64,000 nt of DNA from Chryseosolibacter sp036402075 (GTDB taxonomy: Bacteria; Bacteroidota; Bacteroidia; Cytophagales; Cyclobacteriaceae). The position numbers were made by a program, and so were the translations under genes. Positions 50,057 to 59,430 of the stretch are shown in pieces (positions within the stretch are counted from its first letter, which is position 1; every line of letters begins with the position of its first letter). Location: NCBI GenBank assembly GCA_036402075.1, contig DASWTP010000151.1, forward strand, positions 1 to 64,000, in the 5' to 3' direction. The notes under the pieces are model-generated. The model saw only the letters and a list, made by a program, of their open reading frames with translations. It was not told the origin of the DNA and did not search any database.

Positions 50057-52983
50057 CCCTTAATCGTTTGGTTTCGCCTGGCGGGATCAACCGAATCGAA
50101 AACGACATCGGCAGCATAGTAGTAAATTCCAGCAGCGAGCTCGCGCCCTTCATTGTCACGACCATCCCAATCAATGTAAATCGATCGTTCACTGCCGGAC
50201 TCGTATGAATATACTTCTTTACCCCATCGATTGTAAACCCGGAATACAACAGCATCAACGAAGCGTGCACATTTTGTAACATCCACTTCCCCGCACTCCC
50301 AAGTAATCGTTCCGCTCTCATCGATTTTGTCGATATAACTGTTCGGCATTCGCCACGCGCTGAACCGGTCGTTGCATTTGTTGCCATCATTTGGTGAGAA
50401 AACGTTTGGCAGTTCATAATAAGGACAGTTGTCATTGCAAGCCGGCTCACTCAGATCACTTTCGTTACCTGAGCGGTCAATCGCAGAGATGCGATAACAG
50501 AATGCAAGCGAAGGCAACCCGATATTATTATCTCCCGCGTCCACGAAAAATGTATCCGTAACGATACCATTCGTTCCAGCTTCAGTGAGCCATTGAGGTT
50601 CCGCATCAACTGACGAAGCGCGATAGATTTTGTATCCCTGAATGTCTTCCGCGCACAAACCGGTCGGACGAACCCACGACAACTTGTTGGTGAAAGTGCT
50701 CACATCACAAGGCTGCGTTGCGATGAATTGCTGACAATCCGTTACCTGCACGGTGAGTGTCGGCACGCAAGGCGGAATAGTATCGTTTGGCTGGGCACAC
50801 ACCATCTGCGAAAAGTTCTCCAGCGGCTCCTTGATGCCCGGGTTTCCATACGCTCCTCTCGTCATGACACGATAGCAATACACCTGAGCATCACTCAGAG
50901 GCGTGTTATTATGTTGCCCCTGATCAAGGTAGGTCAGACCACCGGTGGTAGGGTCTATCTCGGCAATCAGCTGAAGCTGAGATTCCGTTGTTACACCCGG
51001 TGCCCCTCGGAACAACTGGTGTTTATTTGGCTGGGTTTGAATGATGTTCGACCAGGGAACGAAGGCAGACCAGTTGAGTGTAATTTGTCCAACCTGACTT
51101 TCTGCGGTCAACCGTACCGTTGATGCCGTAGACGATGTGTCAATAGGTGCGGGTGTCGGATTCGTTGCTGTTCCTGAATACAGCACCACTCGGTAATTGT
51201 ATGTGACATCCCGCGTATTCAAACCAGCTTCCTCATCTATCAAGACGGTGTCGCTGAGGAGGCCTGGATGTGCGCGTTTCAGATTCACATTGCCTGCAGC
51301 GCCTTCTGCCCGATAAACTTCATACTGATACGGCTCAGGGAATTGTGTTTTGTTGATATCGAACGGAGGCGTCCACCGCACGAGGATGCGGCCGTTGGCT
51401 TCACCCGTGCGTTCAACCGATACATTCGTAATAACAGGCTCATCTGCCAAGATGGGATCAAGGCAGATTTCGTCTGAGACATAACTTTCACCGCCCTTTG
51501 GCCTTGGGAAAATAGCCACCAGGCGATAGCAGTATTGCGCACCTGCCGCCAGCCCAGCCCCTTTGTTGTTGTCTACAAATTGGGTTGTTGTCTTTGCGTT
51601 TACCGTGGCAAGCAGTTCGTATCCAAGAAACTCAGGCATACCTGTTTGGCACGAGTCGGGTTCAAATGCAAAGCTGTCAATCCTTCTCCACACCTGCATG
51701 GTTTCTGCATTCTGGCAGAAATACGGATCCCAGGTTACCGTGCTTACCCGCTTTTGCAAATCAACACTCTTGCTTGCCCATTGTGGCGGAGGTCCAACCA
51801 CGCGAATGTTCCAGGTTTTGAAGGTGACAAGATTTGCGCCTTGCTTCGAATTGTCTGTTATTTTAAACACCACCTGGTAAGGCTGCTCCTTCACATGCTC
51901 ACATTTGGTTTGCCACTGAAAGGTTAACCGATATGGCTTTGGGTATGAGCTCCGGAATTTTCCATCGTCCGGCTTCCAGGTTGCTGGCGAAAGCGCTCCT
52001 GCGAAGTTAAAGATCTCGGAGAACGCTTCAATTTTCACCGAGTCGCGATCCGGGTCGGTGCCCAAGATAATTTCGTTGAGGATCGCTCCAGCCTCCACGC
52101 ACACATCCTCTGGCACAATGAGGTCCGGGCGTTCATTGTCGCAGTCTTCAACAATAATCTGCATGTCTCTTCGCACATAGCCGTTGGATACCCAACGTCC
52201 ACCCACAAATCTCCACTCCTGCACAATAAAGGCTATGTTATATTCTCCTGCCATTCCAGGAGCATCCCACGTGATCGTTCCATCGCGGGGATTTATGCTG
52301 AAGGTAGGCGGCCCGCTGGCGGATTCATTGCCAATGTTATAGTTGGTGTAAAATTTTGGGTCAGTCGGATCCTTATAGTTGATAACCGTTTGATCTTTTG
52401 CCCGGAATGGAATAACGAGTTCGTATGAAAGGCTGTCGCCATCGGGATCATAAGCGCCTGGGTTGTGAAACCAGGCTACTCCCGTACAAGCGCGATCGAT
52501 AGGTGGCACCAGAAGCTTTGGCGTATTGTTGCAACCATAAAAAGGGTCAACTATGATCTTTGTTTCGATATAAAAGCGGGTGTTAACAGAGATGTCCATG
52601 TTGACAACACCTTCGTTTCGGTTCGGCTCGCTATAGCGGATAGTGTATTCTCCAAATCCGGGATAGGTATACTCAATTGTAAAAGATGCTGTCGCAATTC
52701 CTTCACCAAGGTCCGGTCTGAGCGTGTTCGGGGTTTCCGGAACCAGGATAGGCTTCGATCCATCGCCAAAGTCCAGCCAGTCATCTTCCCCGCCAAAAAG
52801 AACGCTGGTATTCTCTGTATTAGTAAAAACGGTAACGGTGATGCGGAAGGTAAGACTGCTGCAGCTCACGCGCTCTACTGTAATTTCACCTGCCCGAAGG
52901 TGCGTGGCGTATGACGACACGGAAATTCCAAACAAGAGCATTGCCGAGAAGAGAAGCTTATGGAACAGTGGATTCAAGTTCAT
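50035..52983 (-). CDS. Gliding-motility-associated surface protein with type B sorting domain
   Basis: This 982-aa exported protein has a signal peptide (MNLNPLFHKLLFSAMLLFGISVSSYA), a Cys-containing N-terminal region with Ig/PKD-like folds (YDPDGDSLSYELVIPF, PRDGTITWDAPGMAGEYNIAF), several fibronectin-like modules in the middle and a C-terminal gliding-associated domain: LPNVFSPNDGNKCNDRF, VVFRVYNRWGKEVY, WDGRDNEGRELAAGIYYYAADV, GWVHLLR. The last domain is the type B T9SS signal. It is probably a large cell-surface adhesin or motility-associated protein (inference). Confidence 0.9.
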   Translation of the reverse strand: MNLNPLFHKLLFSAMLLFGISVSSYATHLRAGEITVERVSCSSLTFRITVTVFTNTENTSVLFGGEDDWLDFGDGSKPILVPETPNTLRPDLGEGIATASFTIEYTYPGFGEYTIRYSEPNRNEGVVNMDISVNTRFYIETKIIVDPFYGCNNTPKLLVPPIDRACTGVAWFHNPGAYDPDGDSLSYELVIPFRAKDQTVINYKDPTDPKFYTNYNIGNESASGPPTFSINPRDGTITWDAPGMAGEYNIAFIVQEWRFVGGRWVSNGYVRRDMQIIVEDCDNERPDLIVPEDVCVEAGAILNEIILGTDPDRDSVKIEAFSEIFNFAGALSPATWKPDDGKFRSSYPKPYRLTFQWQTKCEHVKEQPYQVVFKITDNSKQGANLVTFKTWNIRVVGPPPQWASKSVDLQKRVSTVTWDPYFCQNAETMQVWRRIDSFAFEPDSCQTGMPEFLGYELLATVNAKTTTQFVDNNKGAGLAAGAQYCYRLVAIFPRPKGGESYVSDEICLDPILADEPVITNVSVERTGEANGRILVRWTPPFDINKTQFPEPYQYEVYRAEGAAGNVNLKRAHPGLLSDTVLIDEEAGLNTRDVTYNYRVVLYSGTATNPTPAPIDTSSTASTVRLTAESQVGQITLNWSAFVPWSNIIQTQPNKHQLFRGAPGVTTESQLQLIAEIDPTTGGLTYLDQGQHNNTPLSDAQVYCYRVMTRGAYGNPGIKEPLENFSQMVCAQPNDTIPPCVPTLTVQVTDCQQFIATQPCDVSTFTNKLSWVRPTGLCAEDIQGYKIYRASSVDAEPQWLTEAGTNGIVTDTFFVDAGDNNIGLPSLAFCYRISAIDRSGNESDLSEPACNDNCPYYELPNVFSPNDGNKCNDRFSAWRMPNSYIDKIDESGTITWECGEVDVTKCARFVDAVVFRVYNRWGKEVYSYESGSERSIYIDWDGRDNEGRELAAGIYYYAADVVFDSVDPARRNQTIKGWVHLLR

Positions 52984-53347
52984 TCCAGCAAAAAGAAAAG
53001 TTATCGGTTATGATGTCAAGGGGTGGATTCCCGCGTTGCGACACCTTGAATTTTCCCCATTTAACGCACTCAAGGTAACGGTTAAATCCACAAATTAGTC
53101 TGAATTATAACGAATTCTTTTAAAATACCACCCGTGAAAATAGCCCAAGCAGAGGGAACAAAATCGTACCAGCCGGTTTAAGCAAAGTTTGTTTAACCGG
53201 GTTAATATTTAACTACTCGCCAGCTTACCTCCACAGCCATCGCGGTATGAATGTTTAAAAAAAATGTAAAAATGGCTTCGGTCGTTTTACCGTTTACGAT
53301 TAATCAATAAATTGCAATAACAACAATCAACCCCCGATCCCTCGAAG
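52984..53347. other. Divergent intergenic region
   Basis: No gene is visible in this 364-bp gap. A hairpin-like element with CCGGTT and AACCGG arms lies at about 53171-53200. A 17-nt direct repeat differing at 2 positions brackets the 5' end of the next gene: GATCCCTCGAAGATGAA at 53336 and again in altered form at 53353. Confidence 0.4.
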
Positions 53348-53527
53348 ATGAAACCTGATCCCTCGGTGATGAAGGCGCTGCTTAAAAAGAGAGAAGCAGA
53401 ACTTCAAAAAATCATCCGCCAAATGAAACAGGATAATTTGCACAGCAGCCCCGTTTACAAAAACCTTGAGCACGAACTCGAAAGCCTGAAAAGCCAGCTG
53501 ACGCTATCTCCATCCGACCGCAATTAA
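53348..53527 (+). CDS. 59-aa coiled-coil protein
   Basis: A 59-codon gene encodes a highly charged helical product: MKPDPSVMKALLKKREAEL, then QKIIRQMKQDNLHSSPVY and KNLEHELESLKSQLTLSPSDRN. Heptad-like spacing suggests a short coiled-coil hairpin. It precedes another small conserved-looking gene by 37 bp. I do not recognise it; the ORF length and composition favour a real gene. Confidence 0.5.
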   Translation: MKPDPSVMKALLKKREAELQKIIRQMKQDNLHSSPVYKNLEHELESLKSQLTLSPSDRN

Positions 53528-53564
53528 CTGGTTTCGGCATTGTTCTTTATCTTTGCTGACTTAT

Positions 53565-53807
53565 ATGAGAGTCATCAAAGAAATTCCACATCCTTCCTGC
53601 AAGATCACGCTCTTCGCCTGGAATAACCGCTATATCATTAAAGTTGAGCAAGGTTTGTTCGAACAGACTTTTAAGGTCAATCAATTTGACGTGACCGATG
53701 AAAACGACATTGTGCAGATGGTTGACGAAGAGTTCCTTACCGAATGCACCAAACGGTTCGAAAAAATGGCCGAATCGCTGTACCAGGCACAACTGCGGAT
53801 CGGGTAA
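53565..53807 (+). CDS. Small hypothetical protein (80 aa)
   Basis: The product begins MRVIKEIPHPSCKITLFAWN and continues with NRYIIKVEQGLFEQTFKV, then NQFDVTDENDIVQMVDEEF and a helical end FLTECTKRFEKMAESLYQAQLRIG. It appears to be a compact soluble alpha-beta protein. I start at the ATG at 53565, four codons after an in-frame TTG. It lies 47 bp upstream of the acyltransferase gene. No named family is recognised, but the composition is protein-like throughout. Confidence 0.75.
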   Translation: MRVIKEIPHPSCKITLFAWNNRYIIKVEQGLFEQTFKVNQFDVTDENDIVQMVDEEFLTECTKRFEKMAESLYQAQLRIG

Positions 53808-53854
53808 TCCTTTTTATACTTGCGTGATGGAATTTGTATTATTTTGCAATCCCG

Positions 53855-55549
53855 ATGGAAGTTGCTGAAAAGAAAAATAAGAATAAGAAGTACAAACCGA
53901 TCCTGGATGGAATTCCTGACTGGCCTGTATACCAGTTGAGTAAAAATCGTAAGGAATTTATTGAGGAAGTCTCACAAGAAGCATTCCGTCAGGCAAAAAT
54001 TCTCCGACCCACTACCAAACAACTGCTCGATGAACTGGAAGCAACTGTTTACCGCGAGCAGCAACGCATGAAGCGGAATCGCTGGCGGGTAGACCCGAAG
54101 GACGAACCCATGTTTTGGTCTGGGATTAAAGACCAGCTTGTTTCGCTCACGAACAAAAGCTCTGAAGACGCGGAAAAAAAAGCTGACGAGCTCCTTTACC
54201 TCATTGTTCACCGTTATGCAGGTGAAATAGCCGGAAACTTTAAACCAAGTTCATTTCGCTTTGCGCGTGAGATCATCAAATTCTGGTTTGGAAGGTTATT
54301 GAACGGTGCCCGTGTAAAGAAATTCGGTGCCATTTTCAGACGCGAATACACGCTGCGCGACAAAATTCATATTGTGGGCAAGGTGAAGCAACTTCGCAAG
54401 CTTGCAAAAAAAGGAACTGTCGTAATGGTGCCCACGCACTTCAGCAACCTCGACTCTATATTGATTGGCTGGGTGATCCATTCTTTGGGCTTACCGGCCT
54501 TTATTTATGGTGCGGGGCTCAACCTGTTTAATATTAAGATCTTCGCCTACTTTATGAACAGCCTTGGTGCCTATAAAGTAGACCGCAGAAAAAAGAATTT
54601 GCCATACCTGGAAACGCTCAAGGCATATTCTACGCTGGCGATCGAAAAAGGCGCGCATAGTTTGTTCTTCCCGGGAGGAACCCGGTCCAGGTCCGGAATG
54701 ATTGAGAAGCAACTCAAACTCGGTTTACTCGGTTCAACTATTGAAGCGCAGCGAAACCTGTATCTGCGCAACCCGGATAAAGACGATGTGCGCAAAATAT
54801 TCATCGTTCCAGTCACACTTAACTATCACTTTGTATTGGAGGCGCCAGACCTCATTGACGAGTATCTTTCTGTCAAGGGCCAGGATCGTTACTTGCCTGA
54901 GACTGACAAGTACGGAAGTTTCCAGATGATACGTTTCCTTTTCAAATTCTTCACCAAGGGTTCGAACATTTCAGTGTCGATTGGTAAAGGACTTGATGTG
55001 ATGGGAAATTATGTTGACGATGAGGGCCACAGCCTTGATTCGAACGGCAGGCAGATTCACACCCGTGATTATTTTGTAACCAACAACGAGCTGGTGATCG
55101 ATAAGCAGCGCGAAGACCAGTACACGCGGATGCTGAGTCAGAAAATCGTGACGGAATATCATCGGATCAATCGGGTTTTCGCCAGTCATCTCGTGGCATT
55201 TGTTGCATTTGAGATGTGGCAGCGAAGGCACCCGAAACTGGACCTGTTCGAGTTGCTTCGCCTTCCGGAAGAAGATCTTGTATTACCGTACGAAGAGTTC
55301 AAGGCAACCTGCAAGGCGGTGAGAAAACAAATTTACCAGCTCAAGGAGGAAGGAAAGGTAAATCACGCCACTCACCTGAAAGGAAAAATAGACCTTGTGA
55401 TTCGTCATGGATTGGAAAACGTTGGTATCTTTCACTTGAATCGCCCGCTTCTTTTTAATAAGGAAGGAAATATTATCACCAAAGACTTAAATACCCTATA
55501 CTATTACCACAACAGGCTCACCGGATATGACCTTGAAAAGTTTATCTGA
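53855..55549 (+). CDS. Glycerol-3-phosphate acyltransferase-like protein (PlsB-type domain)
   Basis: This 564-aa protein carries an acyltransferase domain near residues 180-330: the HX4D box PTHFSNLDSILIGW, then the FFPGGTRSRSGMIEKQLKLGLL phosphate-binding motif and IVPVTLNYHFVLEAP. Long flanking helical regions give a PlsB-like size rather than the 240-aa PlsC size. The product would acylate glycerol phosphate or lysophosphatidate at the membrane. It overlaps gpsA, which makes glycerol 3-phosphate, by 23 bp, supporting a role in phospholipid synthesis. I prefer the ATG at 53855 to an upstream TTG. Confidence 0.85.
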   Translation: MEVAEKKNKNKKYKPILDGIPDWPVYQLSKNRKEFIEEVSQEAFRQAKILRPTTKQLLDELEATVYREQQRMKRNRWRVDPKDEPMFWSGIKDQLVSLTNKSSEDAEKKADELLYLIVHRYAGEIAGNFKPSSFRFAREIIKFWFGRLLNGARVKKFGAIFRREYTLRDKIHIVGKVKQLRKLAKKGTVVMVPTHFSNLDSILIGWVIHSLGLPAFIYGAGLNLFNIKIFAYFMNSLGAYKVDRRKKNLPYLETLKAYSTLAIEKGAHSLFFPGGTRSRSGMIEKQLKLGLLGSTIEAQRNLYLRNPDKDDVRKIFIVPVTLNYHFVLEAPDLIDEYLSVKGQDRYLPETDKYGSFQMIRFLFKFFTKGSNISVSIGKGLDVMGNYVDDEGHSLDSNGRQIHTRDYFVTNNELVIDKQREDQYTRMLSQKIVTEYHRINRVFASHLVAFVAFEMWQRRHPKLDLFELLRLPEEDLVLPYEEFKATCKAVRKQIYQLKEEGKVNHATHLKGKIDLVIRHGLENVGIFHLNRPLLFNKEGNIITKDLNTLYYYHNRLTGYDLEKFI

Positions 55550-56585
55550 CGATAAACCGATTGGCGTAATCGGTGCGGGCAACTTCGGAAGCGCAGTGGC
55601 AAACCTGCTTGCGCCTCAACGGAAGGTCCTGCTGTATGCACGAGACGAAGCGGTGATTGAACGCATTGCCACAGACCGTGAAAATCGCGGACACAAGATG
55701 CACCCCAACGTTGAGCCTGTAAGCGACATGGCCCTGGTGGCACAGTCATGCGACATCATTTTCCCGATCGTTCCGTCAGCGCATTTCCGCTCTATGATGA
55801 AGCGGCTATCGAATTACCTTCATCCCTATCACCTGCTCATTCACGGAACGAAAGGATTTGACATCCAGCTTCCGCCCGGACAAACACTTTCCAGCGTGAA
55901 GACGCTTAACCGCAACCAGGTGAAAACGATGAGTGAGGTGATCATGGAGGAGAGCGTGGTGGTTCGTGTGGGATGCCTCGCGGGCCCTAACCTGTCAAAA
56001 GAACTTGCCGCAGGACATCCGGCTGCCACCGTTATTGCCAGCCCATTCAATGAAGTAATTCAGATTGGCAAGAAGCTGCTTCGCAACGATCACTTCCAGG
56101 TCTATGGCAACAACGACCTTGTTGGTGTCGAGCTCGCTGGTGTTTTGAAAAACGTGATTGCCATTGCTGCGGGTGCACTGAGCGGAATGGGCTATGGCGA
56201 AAATGCAAAAGGTTTGCTGATCAGCCGTGGCATGGTAGAAATGGTTTATCTGGGGCGCGCTCTTGGCGGGAACACAAAGGCTTTTCTTGGTGTAGCCGGT
56301 GTTGGCGACCTGGTAACAACCTGTAACAGTTCGCTGAGTCGTAACTTCAACGTGGGCTACAGGCTTGCGAATGGCGAAACGTTGAAAGACATTCTCTCCA
56401 GCACCGATGAGATTGCGGAAGGTATCAACACAGTTCAGATCGTAAAGAAGTGCGCAGATTATTACAAAGTTCGCGCTCCGATCACTTCTACCCTCTACAA
56501 AGTTTTATTTGAAGACCTAACAGTAAAGCAGGCTCTGGATTACCTGATGCGGTATCCGCTGCATGTGGATATTGACTTTCTGTGA
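55527..56585 (+). CDS. gpsA: NAD(P)H-dependent glycerol-3-phosphate dehydrogenase
   Basis: This 352-aa enzyme reduces dihydroxyacetone phosphate to sn-glycerol 3-phosphate for phospholipids. The N-terminal fold GVIGAGNFGSAVANLLA, the GCLAGPNLSKELAAGHPAATV segment, catalytic Lys in VELAGVLKNVIAIAAG near residue 210 and the NSSLSRNFNVGYRLANG motif are present. It overlaps the upstream acyltransferase by 23 bp. Its stop directly abuts the convergent HIT gene. Confidence 0.96.
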   Translation: MTLKSLSDDKPIGVIGAGNFGSAVANLLAPQRKVLLYARDEAVIERIATDRENRGHKMHPNVEPVSDMALVAQSCDIIFPIVPSAHFRSMMKRLSNYLHPYHLLIHGTKGFDIQLPPGQTLSSVKTLNRNQVKTMSEVIMEESVVVRVGCLAGPNLSKELAAGHPAATVIASPFNEVIQIGKKLLRNDHFQVYGNNDLVGVELAGVLKNVIAIAAGALSGMGYGENAKGLLISRGMVEMVYLGRALGGNTKAFLGVAGVGDLVTTCNSSLSRNFNVGYRLANGETLKDILSSTDEIAEGINTVQIVKKCADYYKVRAPITSTLYKVLFEDLTVKQALDYLMRYPLHVDIDFL

Positions 56586-56984
56586 TTACTTTTTGAAAGC
56601 GTTCTGAATTCTCTCTGCAGCCTCAGCCAACTCTTCCTTCGCAGGATTCAATTTCGTTCTGGTGAAGTTAAGATCGTTCATCGAATTCATCGGCACCAGG
56701 TGAATGTGGGTGTGCGGAACTTCGAGGCCGATCACCGCCACTCCTACTCTGCGGCACGGTATCGAGTTTTTAATAGCAAGCGCAACTTTCTTCGCGAACA
56801 CATTCAGGCCGGCTAGTGTCTGGTCATCGAGATCAAAAATAAAGTCCACTTCCTTTTTTGGAACAACGAGTGTATGCCCGACAACAAGCGGATTGATGTC
56901 GAGGAAGGCAATGTAGTTTGCATCTTCGGCAACGATATAAGCAGGAATTTCCCGATTAATAATGCGTGTGAAAATACTTGCCAT
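56586..56984 (-). CDS. HIT-family protein
   Basis: This 132-aa histidine-triad hydrolase has the catalytic motif PHTHIHLVPMN (HxHxH) near residue 95, plus the N-terminal IFTRIINREIPAYIVAED and FLDINPLVVGHTLVVPKKEV segments. Such enzymes hydrolyse nucleoside phosphoramidates or acyl-AMP adducts. It lies 10 bp downstream of greA on the same strand and is likely cotranscribed with it. Confidence 0.94.
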   Translation of the reverse strand: MASIFTRIINREIPAYIVAEDANYIAFLDINPLVVGHTLVVPKKEVDFIFDLDDQTLAGLNVFAKKVALAIKNSIPCRRVGVAVIGLEVPHTHIHLVPMNSMNDLNFTRTKLNPAKEELAEAAERIQNAFKK

Positions 56985-56994
56985 AGAAAATCAC

Positions 56995-57468
56995 TTAAGC
57001 TCCGATGTTAACAATTTCAAACTCCATCTCACCGGCTGGCGTTTTGATCTTGGCAGTGTCACCCTTCTTTTTGCCAAGGAGTCCTTTGCCTATCGGTGAC
57101 ATTGTTGAAATCTTTCCAGACTTGAGATCAGCTTCCTCCTCAGACACAAGGGTGTATGTTACAGAGGCGCCATTTTTTCTATTCTTAATAGTAACCTTCG
57201 ATAAGATGGAAACCTTAGAAGTGTCAATATTGGTCTCATCAAGAAGACGTGCGTTGCTGAGAAGGTCTTCCAGCTGAGCGATCTTTGCTTCAAGATGACC
57301 TTGCGCATCTTTCGCTGCATCATATTCTGCGTTTTCGCTAAGATCACCTTTGTCACGCGCTTCAGCAATCTGACGTGCAATGTCTGCGCGGCCTTTTGTC
57401 TTAAGGGTGCTCAGTTCCGTCCTGATTTTTTCGAGGCCATCTTTTGTATAGTATGAAATCTTGCTCAT
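56995..57468 (-). CDS. greA: Transcription elongation factor GreA
   Basis: This 157-aa protein rescues backtracked RNA polymerase by stimulating transcript cleavage. The N-terminal coiled coil carries ARDKGDLSENAEYDAAKDAQGHLEAKIAQLEDLL, with the acidic tip residues, and the C-terminal FKBP-like domain ends with SPIGKGLLGKKKGDTAKIKTPAGEMEFEIVNI. Length is normal. It precedes the HIT gene and lies after tandem hairpins that end the upstream pentapeptide gene. Confidence 0.97.
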   Translation of the reverse strand: MSKISYYTKDGLEKIRTELSTLKTKGRADIARQIAEARDKGDLSENAEYDAAKDAQGHLEAKIAQLEDLLSNARLLDETNIDTSKVSILSKVTIKNRKNGASVTYTLVSEEEADLKSGKISTMSPIGKGLLGKKKGDTAKIKTPAGEMEFEIVNIGA

Positions 57469-57498
57469 AACGATGATCGTTGATTGTAAAAAATAAAA

Positions 57499-57562
57499 TC
57501 GCCCCGTTTTTTTTCACGGAGGCGAAAAAGCAAACAACGGCCTCATCGCTGAAGCCGTTGTT
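57499..57562 (-). terminator. Tandem terminator hairpins after the pentapeptide gene
   Basis: Read on the minus strand, AACAACGGC and GCCGTTGTT (57562-57554 and 57541-57533) form a 9-bp stem, followed by a T-rich run. A second stem (about 57525-57499, TCGCC and GGCGA arms with A-rich loop) is followed by another T-rich stretch. They separate the pentapeptide gene from greA. Confidence 0.75.
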
Positions 57563-57600
57563 AATACAAAGGTAACAACTTTAATTAGGAAACCAAAAAT

Positions 57601-58446
57601 TTAAGTGCCCACCAATTCTGGCAGGTTCGTCTTGATCTGCTCGAGAATTTCATCATCGAAACGAGCGAGGTAGAGGGTTTTTACCTTCGATAGCTGTTCG
57701 ACTGTCAGGCCTTTCGCTCCTCTCAGATCAGCTTTATATAAGCTGGCGTTTTCAAAATCAGCGCCCATCAGGTAACAATTTTGAAGATTCGCCTCCATCA
57801 AAAACGCATTGCTGAAGTTCGCCTTAATGAGAAATGCGTTCTCAAACTGTGACTTGATCAAAAAAGCATCTTTAAAGTTAGCGCCACTCGCATACGCTCC
57901 TTTCAGGTTCGTAGAATTCAGATTTGAGTTTTCAAAATTCGTTTGATTCAACCGGGCATTCTCCAGGTTTGCTTCGATCAGCGATGACTGCGAAACGTTT
58001 GATGAATTTAAATTCGAACCGGTAAGGTTACAGTAGTTCAGGTTTGTGCGCGGAAGATAACAGTTCACCAGGTTGATCTCATGGATCTTGTGGCGGTTCA
58101 AGCGCTTGATGTTACCTACTGTACGGAACGCAGCTTCTTCCGATTCCCACAAACGGAAGTCATCAATCTCGTCTTTGTACGTTCGGATTCGCTGGCGTGT
58201 TTCTCCGTTCTTGTTGAGCCAGAAGATCAGGATACCGATCACAGCAATGTCGAAGATCATACCGTGCGCTTCGGCAAGAACCTGCTGGATGAAGGTGTCG
58301 AAGTCGCGAACGTAATATTTCAAACTCAGGCTTATGACGAGGACAGCCATCACCACCAAAACGATAGTGGAAGTCAGCAGCGGCTTCTCAATGATCGAGT
58401 TGTAGAACTCGGTCCATTTTTTCATTCTCGTTTGTAAAAAACCCAT
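57601..58446 (-). CDS. Membrane-anchored pentapeptide-repeat protein
   Basis: This 281-aa protein has two predicted helices at about residues 24-44 and 62-80, then a cytoplasmic linker and pentapeptide repeats at about 125-250. Repeats such as NLNYCNLTGSNLNSSNVSQ, NLENARLNQTNFENSNLN and NAFLIKANFSNAFLMEANLQ form the A(D/N)LXX pattern of a right-handed quadrilateral helix. The function is unknown; some relatives mimic DNA or anchor partners. It lies 48 bp downstream of the hydroxyacid dehydrogenase gene. Confidence 0.9.
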   Translation of the reverse strand: MGFLQTRMKKWTEFYNSIIEKPLLTSTIVLVVMAVLVISLSLKYYVRDFDTFIQQVLAEAHGMIFDIAVIGILIFWLNKNGETRQRIRTYKDEIDDFRLWESEEAAFRTVGNIKRLNRHKIHEINLVNCYLPRTNLNYCNLTGSNLNSSNVSQSSLIEANLENARLNQTNFENSNLNSTNLKGAYASGANFKDAFLIKSQFENAFLIKANFSNAFLMEANLQNCYLMGADFENASLYKADLRGAKGLTVEQLSKVKTLYLARFDDEILEQIKTNLPELVGT

Positions 58447-58494
58447 AGCGCAGACTTCGTCAGATATTGAAAGTACTAAAAAATCAAATCCAAA

Positions 58495-59430
58495 CTACAC
58501 ATCCAACCGTTTGATTTTCTCCACCAAAGCTACATTAATTTTCACATGCGATTCGTATGTCCAGCCTGCAATGTGTGGGGTGAATATTACATTAGACCTG
58601 CCTTTTAAATTTTCGAAGGCTTGTTTTTGTTCGGGCGAAAGCTTATCCAGCTTTTCGTTTTCAAGTACGTCAAGCGCTGCCCCGCGCACTTTTCCGCTAT
58701 CCAGCGCGCGAATCAGTTCTTTTAAGTAAATTATCTCGCCACGTGCGGTGTTCAGAAGGATGACGCTTTTCTGAAAACGGTTAAGATAGTCGAACGTCAC
58801 CATTCCTCTCGTTTCCCGCGTCAGCGGAACATGAAAGCTGAGAATATCGGTTTCCTGGTAAATCTGCTCCATCACTGCTTCGGCACAAGAATCCGATCCA
58901 AAGCCAGATTTATATTTATCATACGCCAAAACCTTACATCCAAATCCCACCAAACGTTTCGCAAAAGCCTGGCCCATATTTCCATATCCAATCAAACTTA
59001 TCGTCTTGCCGTTGATCTCCTCACCACGATTGCCTTCGCGTTCCCATGTGTATTCCCTTACTTGTCTATCACCCCGCGGAATATTCCTCAGCAAACTCAA
59101 TAATACTCCAATGGTGAACTCACCCACCGCATCACGATTGCCCTCAGCGGCATGGAGGATCTTTATATTCTTTTCCCTCAGATAATCTACATCAAGATTG
59201 TCCACTCCTGCGCCTGCCCTGCCAATGAACCTGACCGTGGGAGCATCGCCAAGCAGCTCTCGATTGATGCTGGTTTTACTTCGCACGATCAAACCATCAT
59301 AGTTCGTGTGAATTCTTCTTATTTCATCAGCCGTGATCTCCGGCAAGTAGTCACTCTCCCAGCCAATTTCCTCGAGAAGCGAAAACAGGCTCGGGTGCAT
59401 AGAATCAATGATCAAACATTTACGCGCCAT
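58495..59430 (-). CDS. D-2-hydroxyacid dehydrogenase, phosphoglycerate-dehydrogenase-like
   Basis: This 311-aa NAD-dependent enzyme has the SerA/D-2-hydroxyacid dehydrogenase layout: GRAGAGVDNLDVDYL near 90, dinucleotide motif GYGNMGQAFAKRL near 148, catalytic Arg in LLNTARGEI, Glu in DVLENEKLD and His in TPHIAGWTYESH. It lacks the C-terminal ACT domain of full-length SerA, so it is a short form; substrate may be 3-phosphoglycerate or another 2-hydroxyacid. It overlaps mgtE by one base (TGATG). Confidence 0.9.
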   Translation of the reverse strand: MARKCLIIDSMHPSLFSLLEEIGWESDYLPEITADEIRRIHTNYDGLIVRSKTSINRELLGDAPTVRFIGRAGAGVDNLDVDYLREKNIKILHAAEGNRDAVGEFTIGVLLSLLRNIPRGDRQVREYTWEREGNRGEEINGKTISLIGYGNMGQAFAKRLVGFGCKVLAYDKYKSGFGSDSCAEAVMEQIYQETDILSFHVPLTRETRGMVTFDYLNRFQKSVILLNTARGEIIYLKELIRALDSGKVRGAALDVLENEKLDKLSPEQKQAFENLKGRSNVIFTPHIAGWTYESHVKINVALVEKIKRLDV

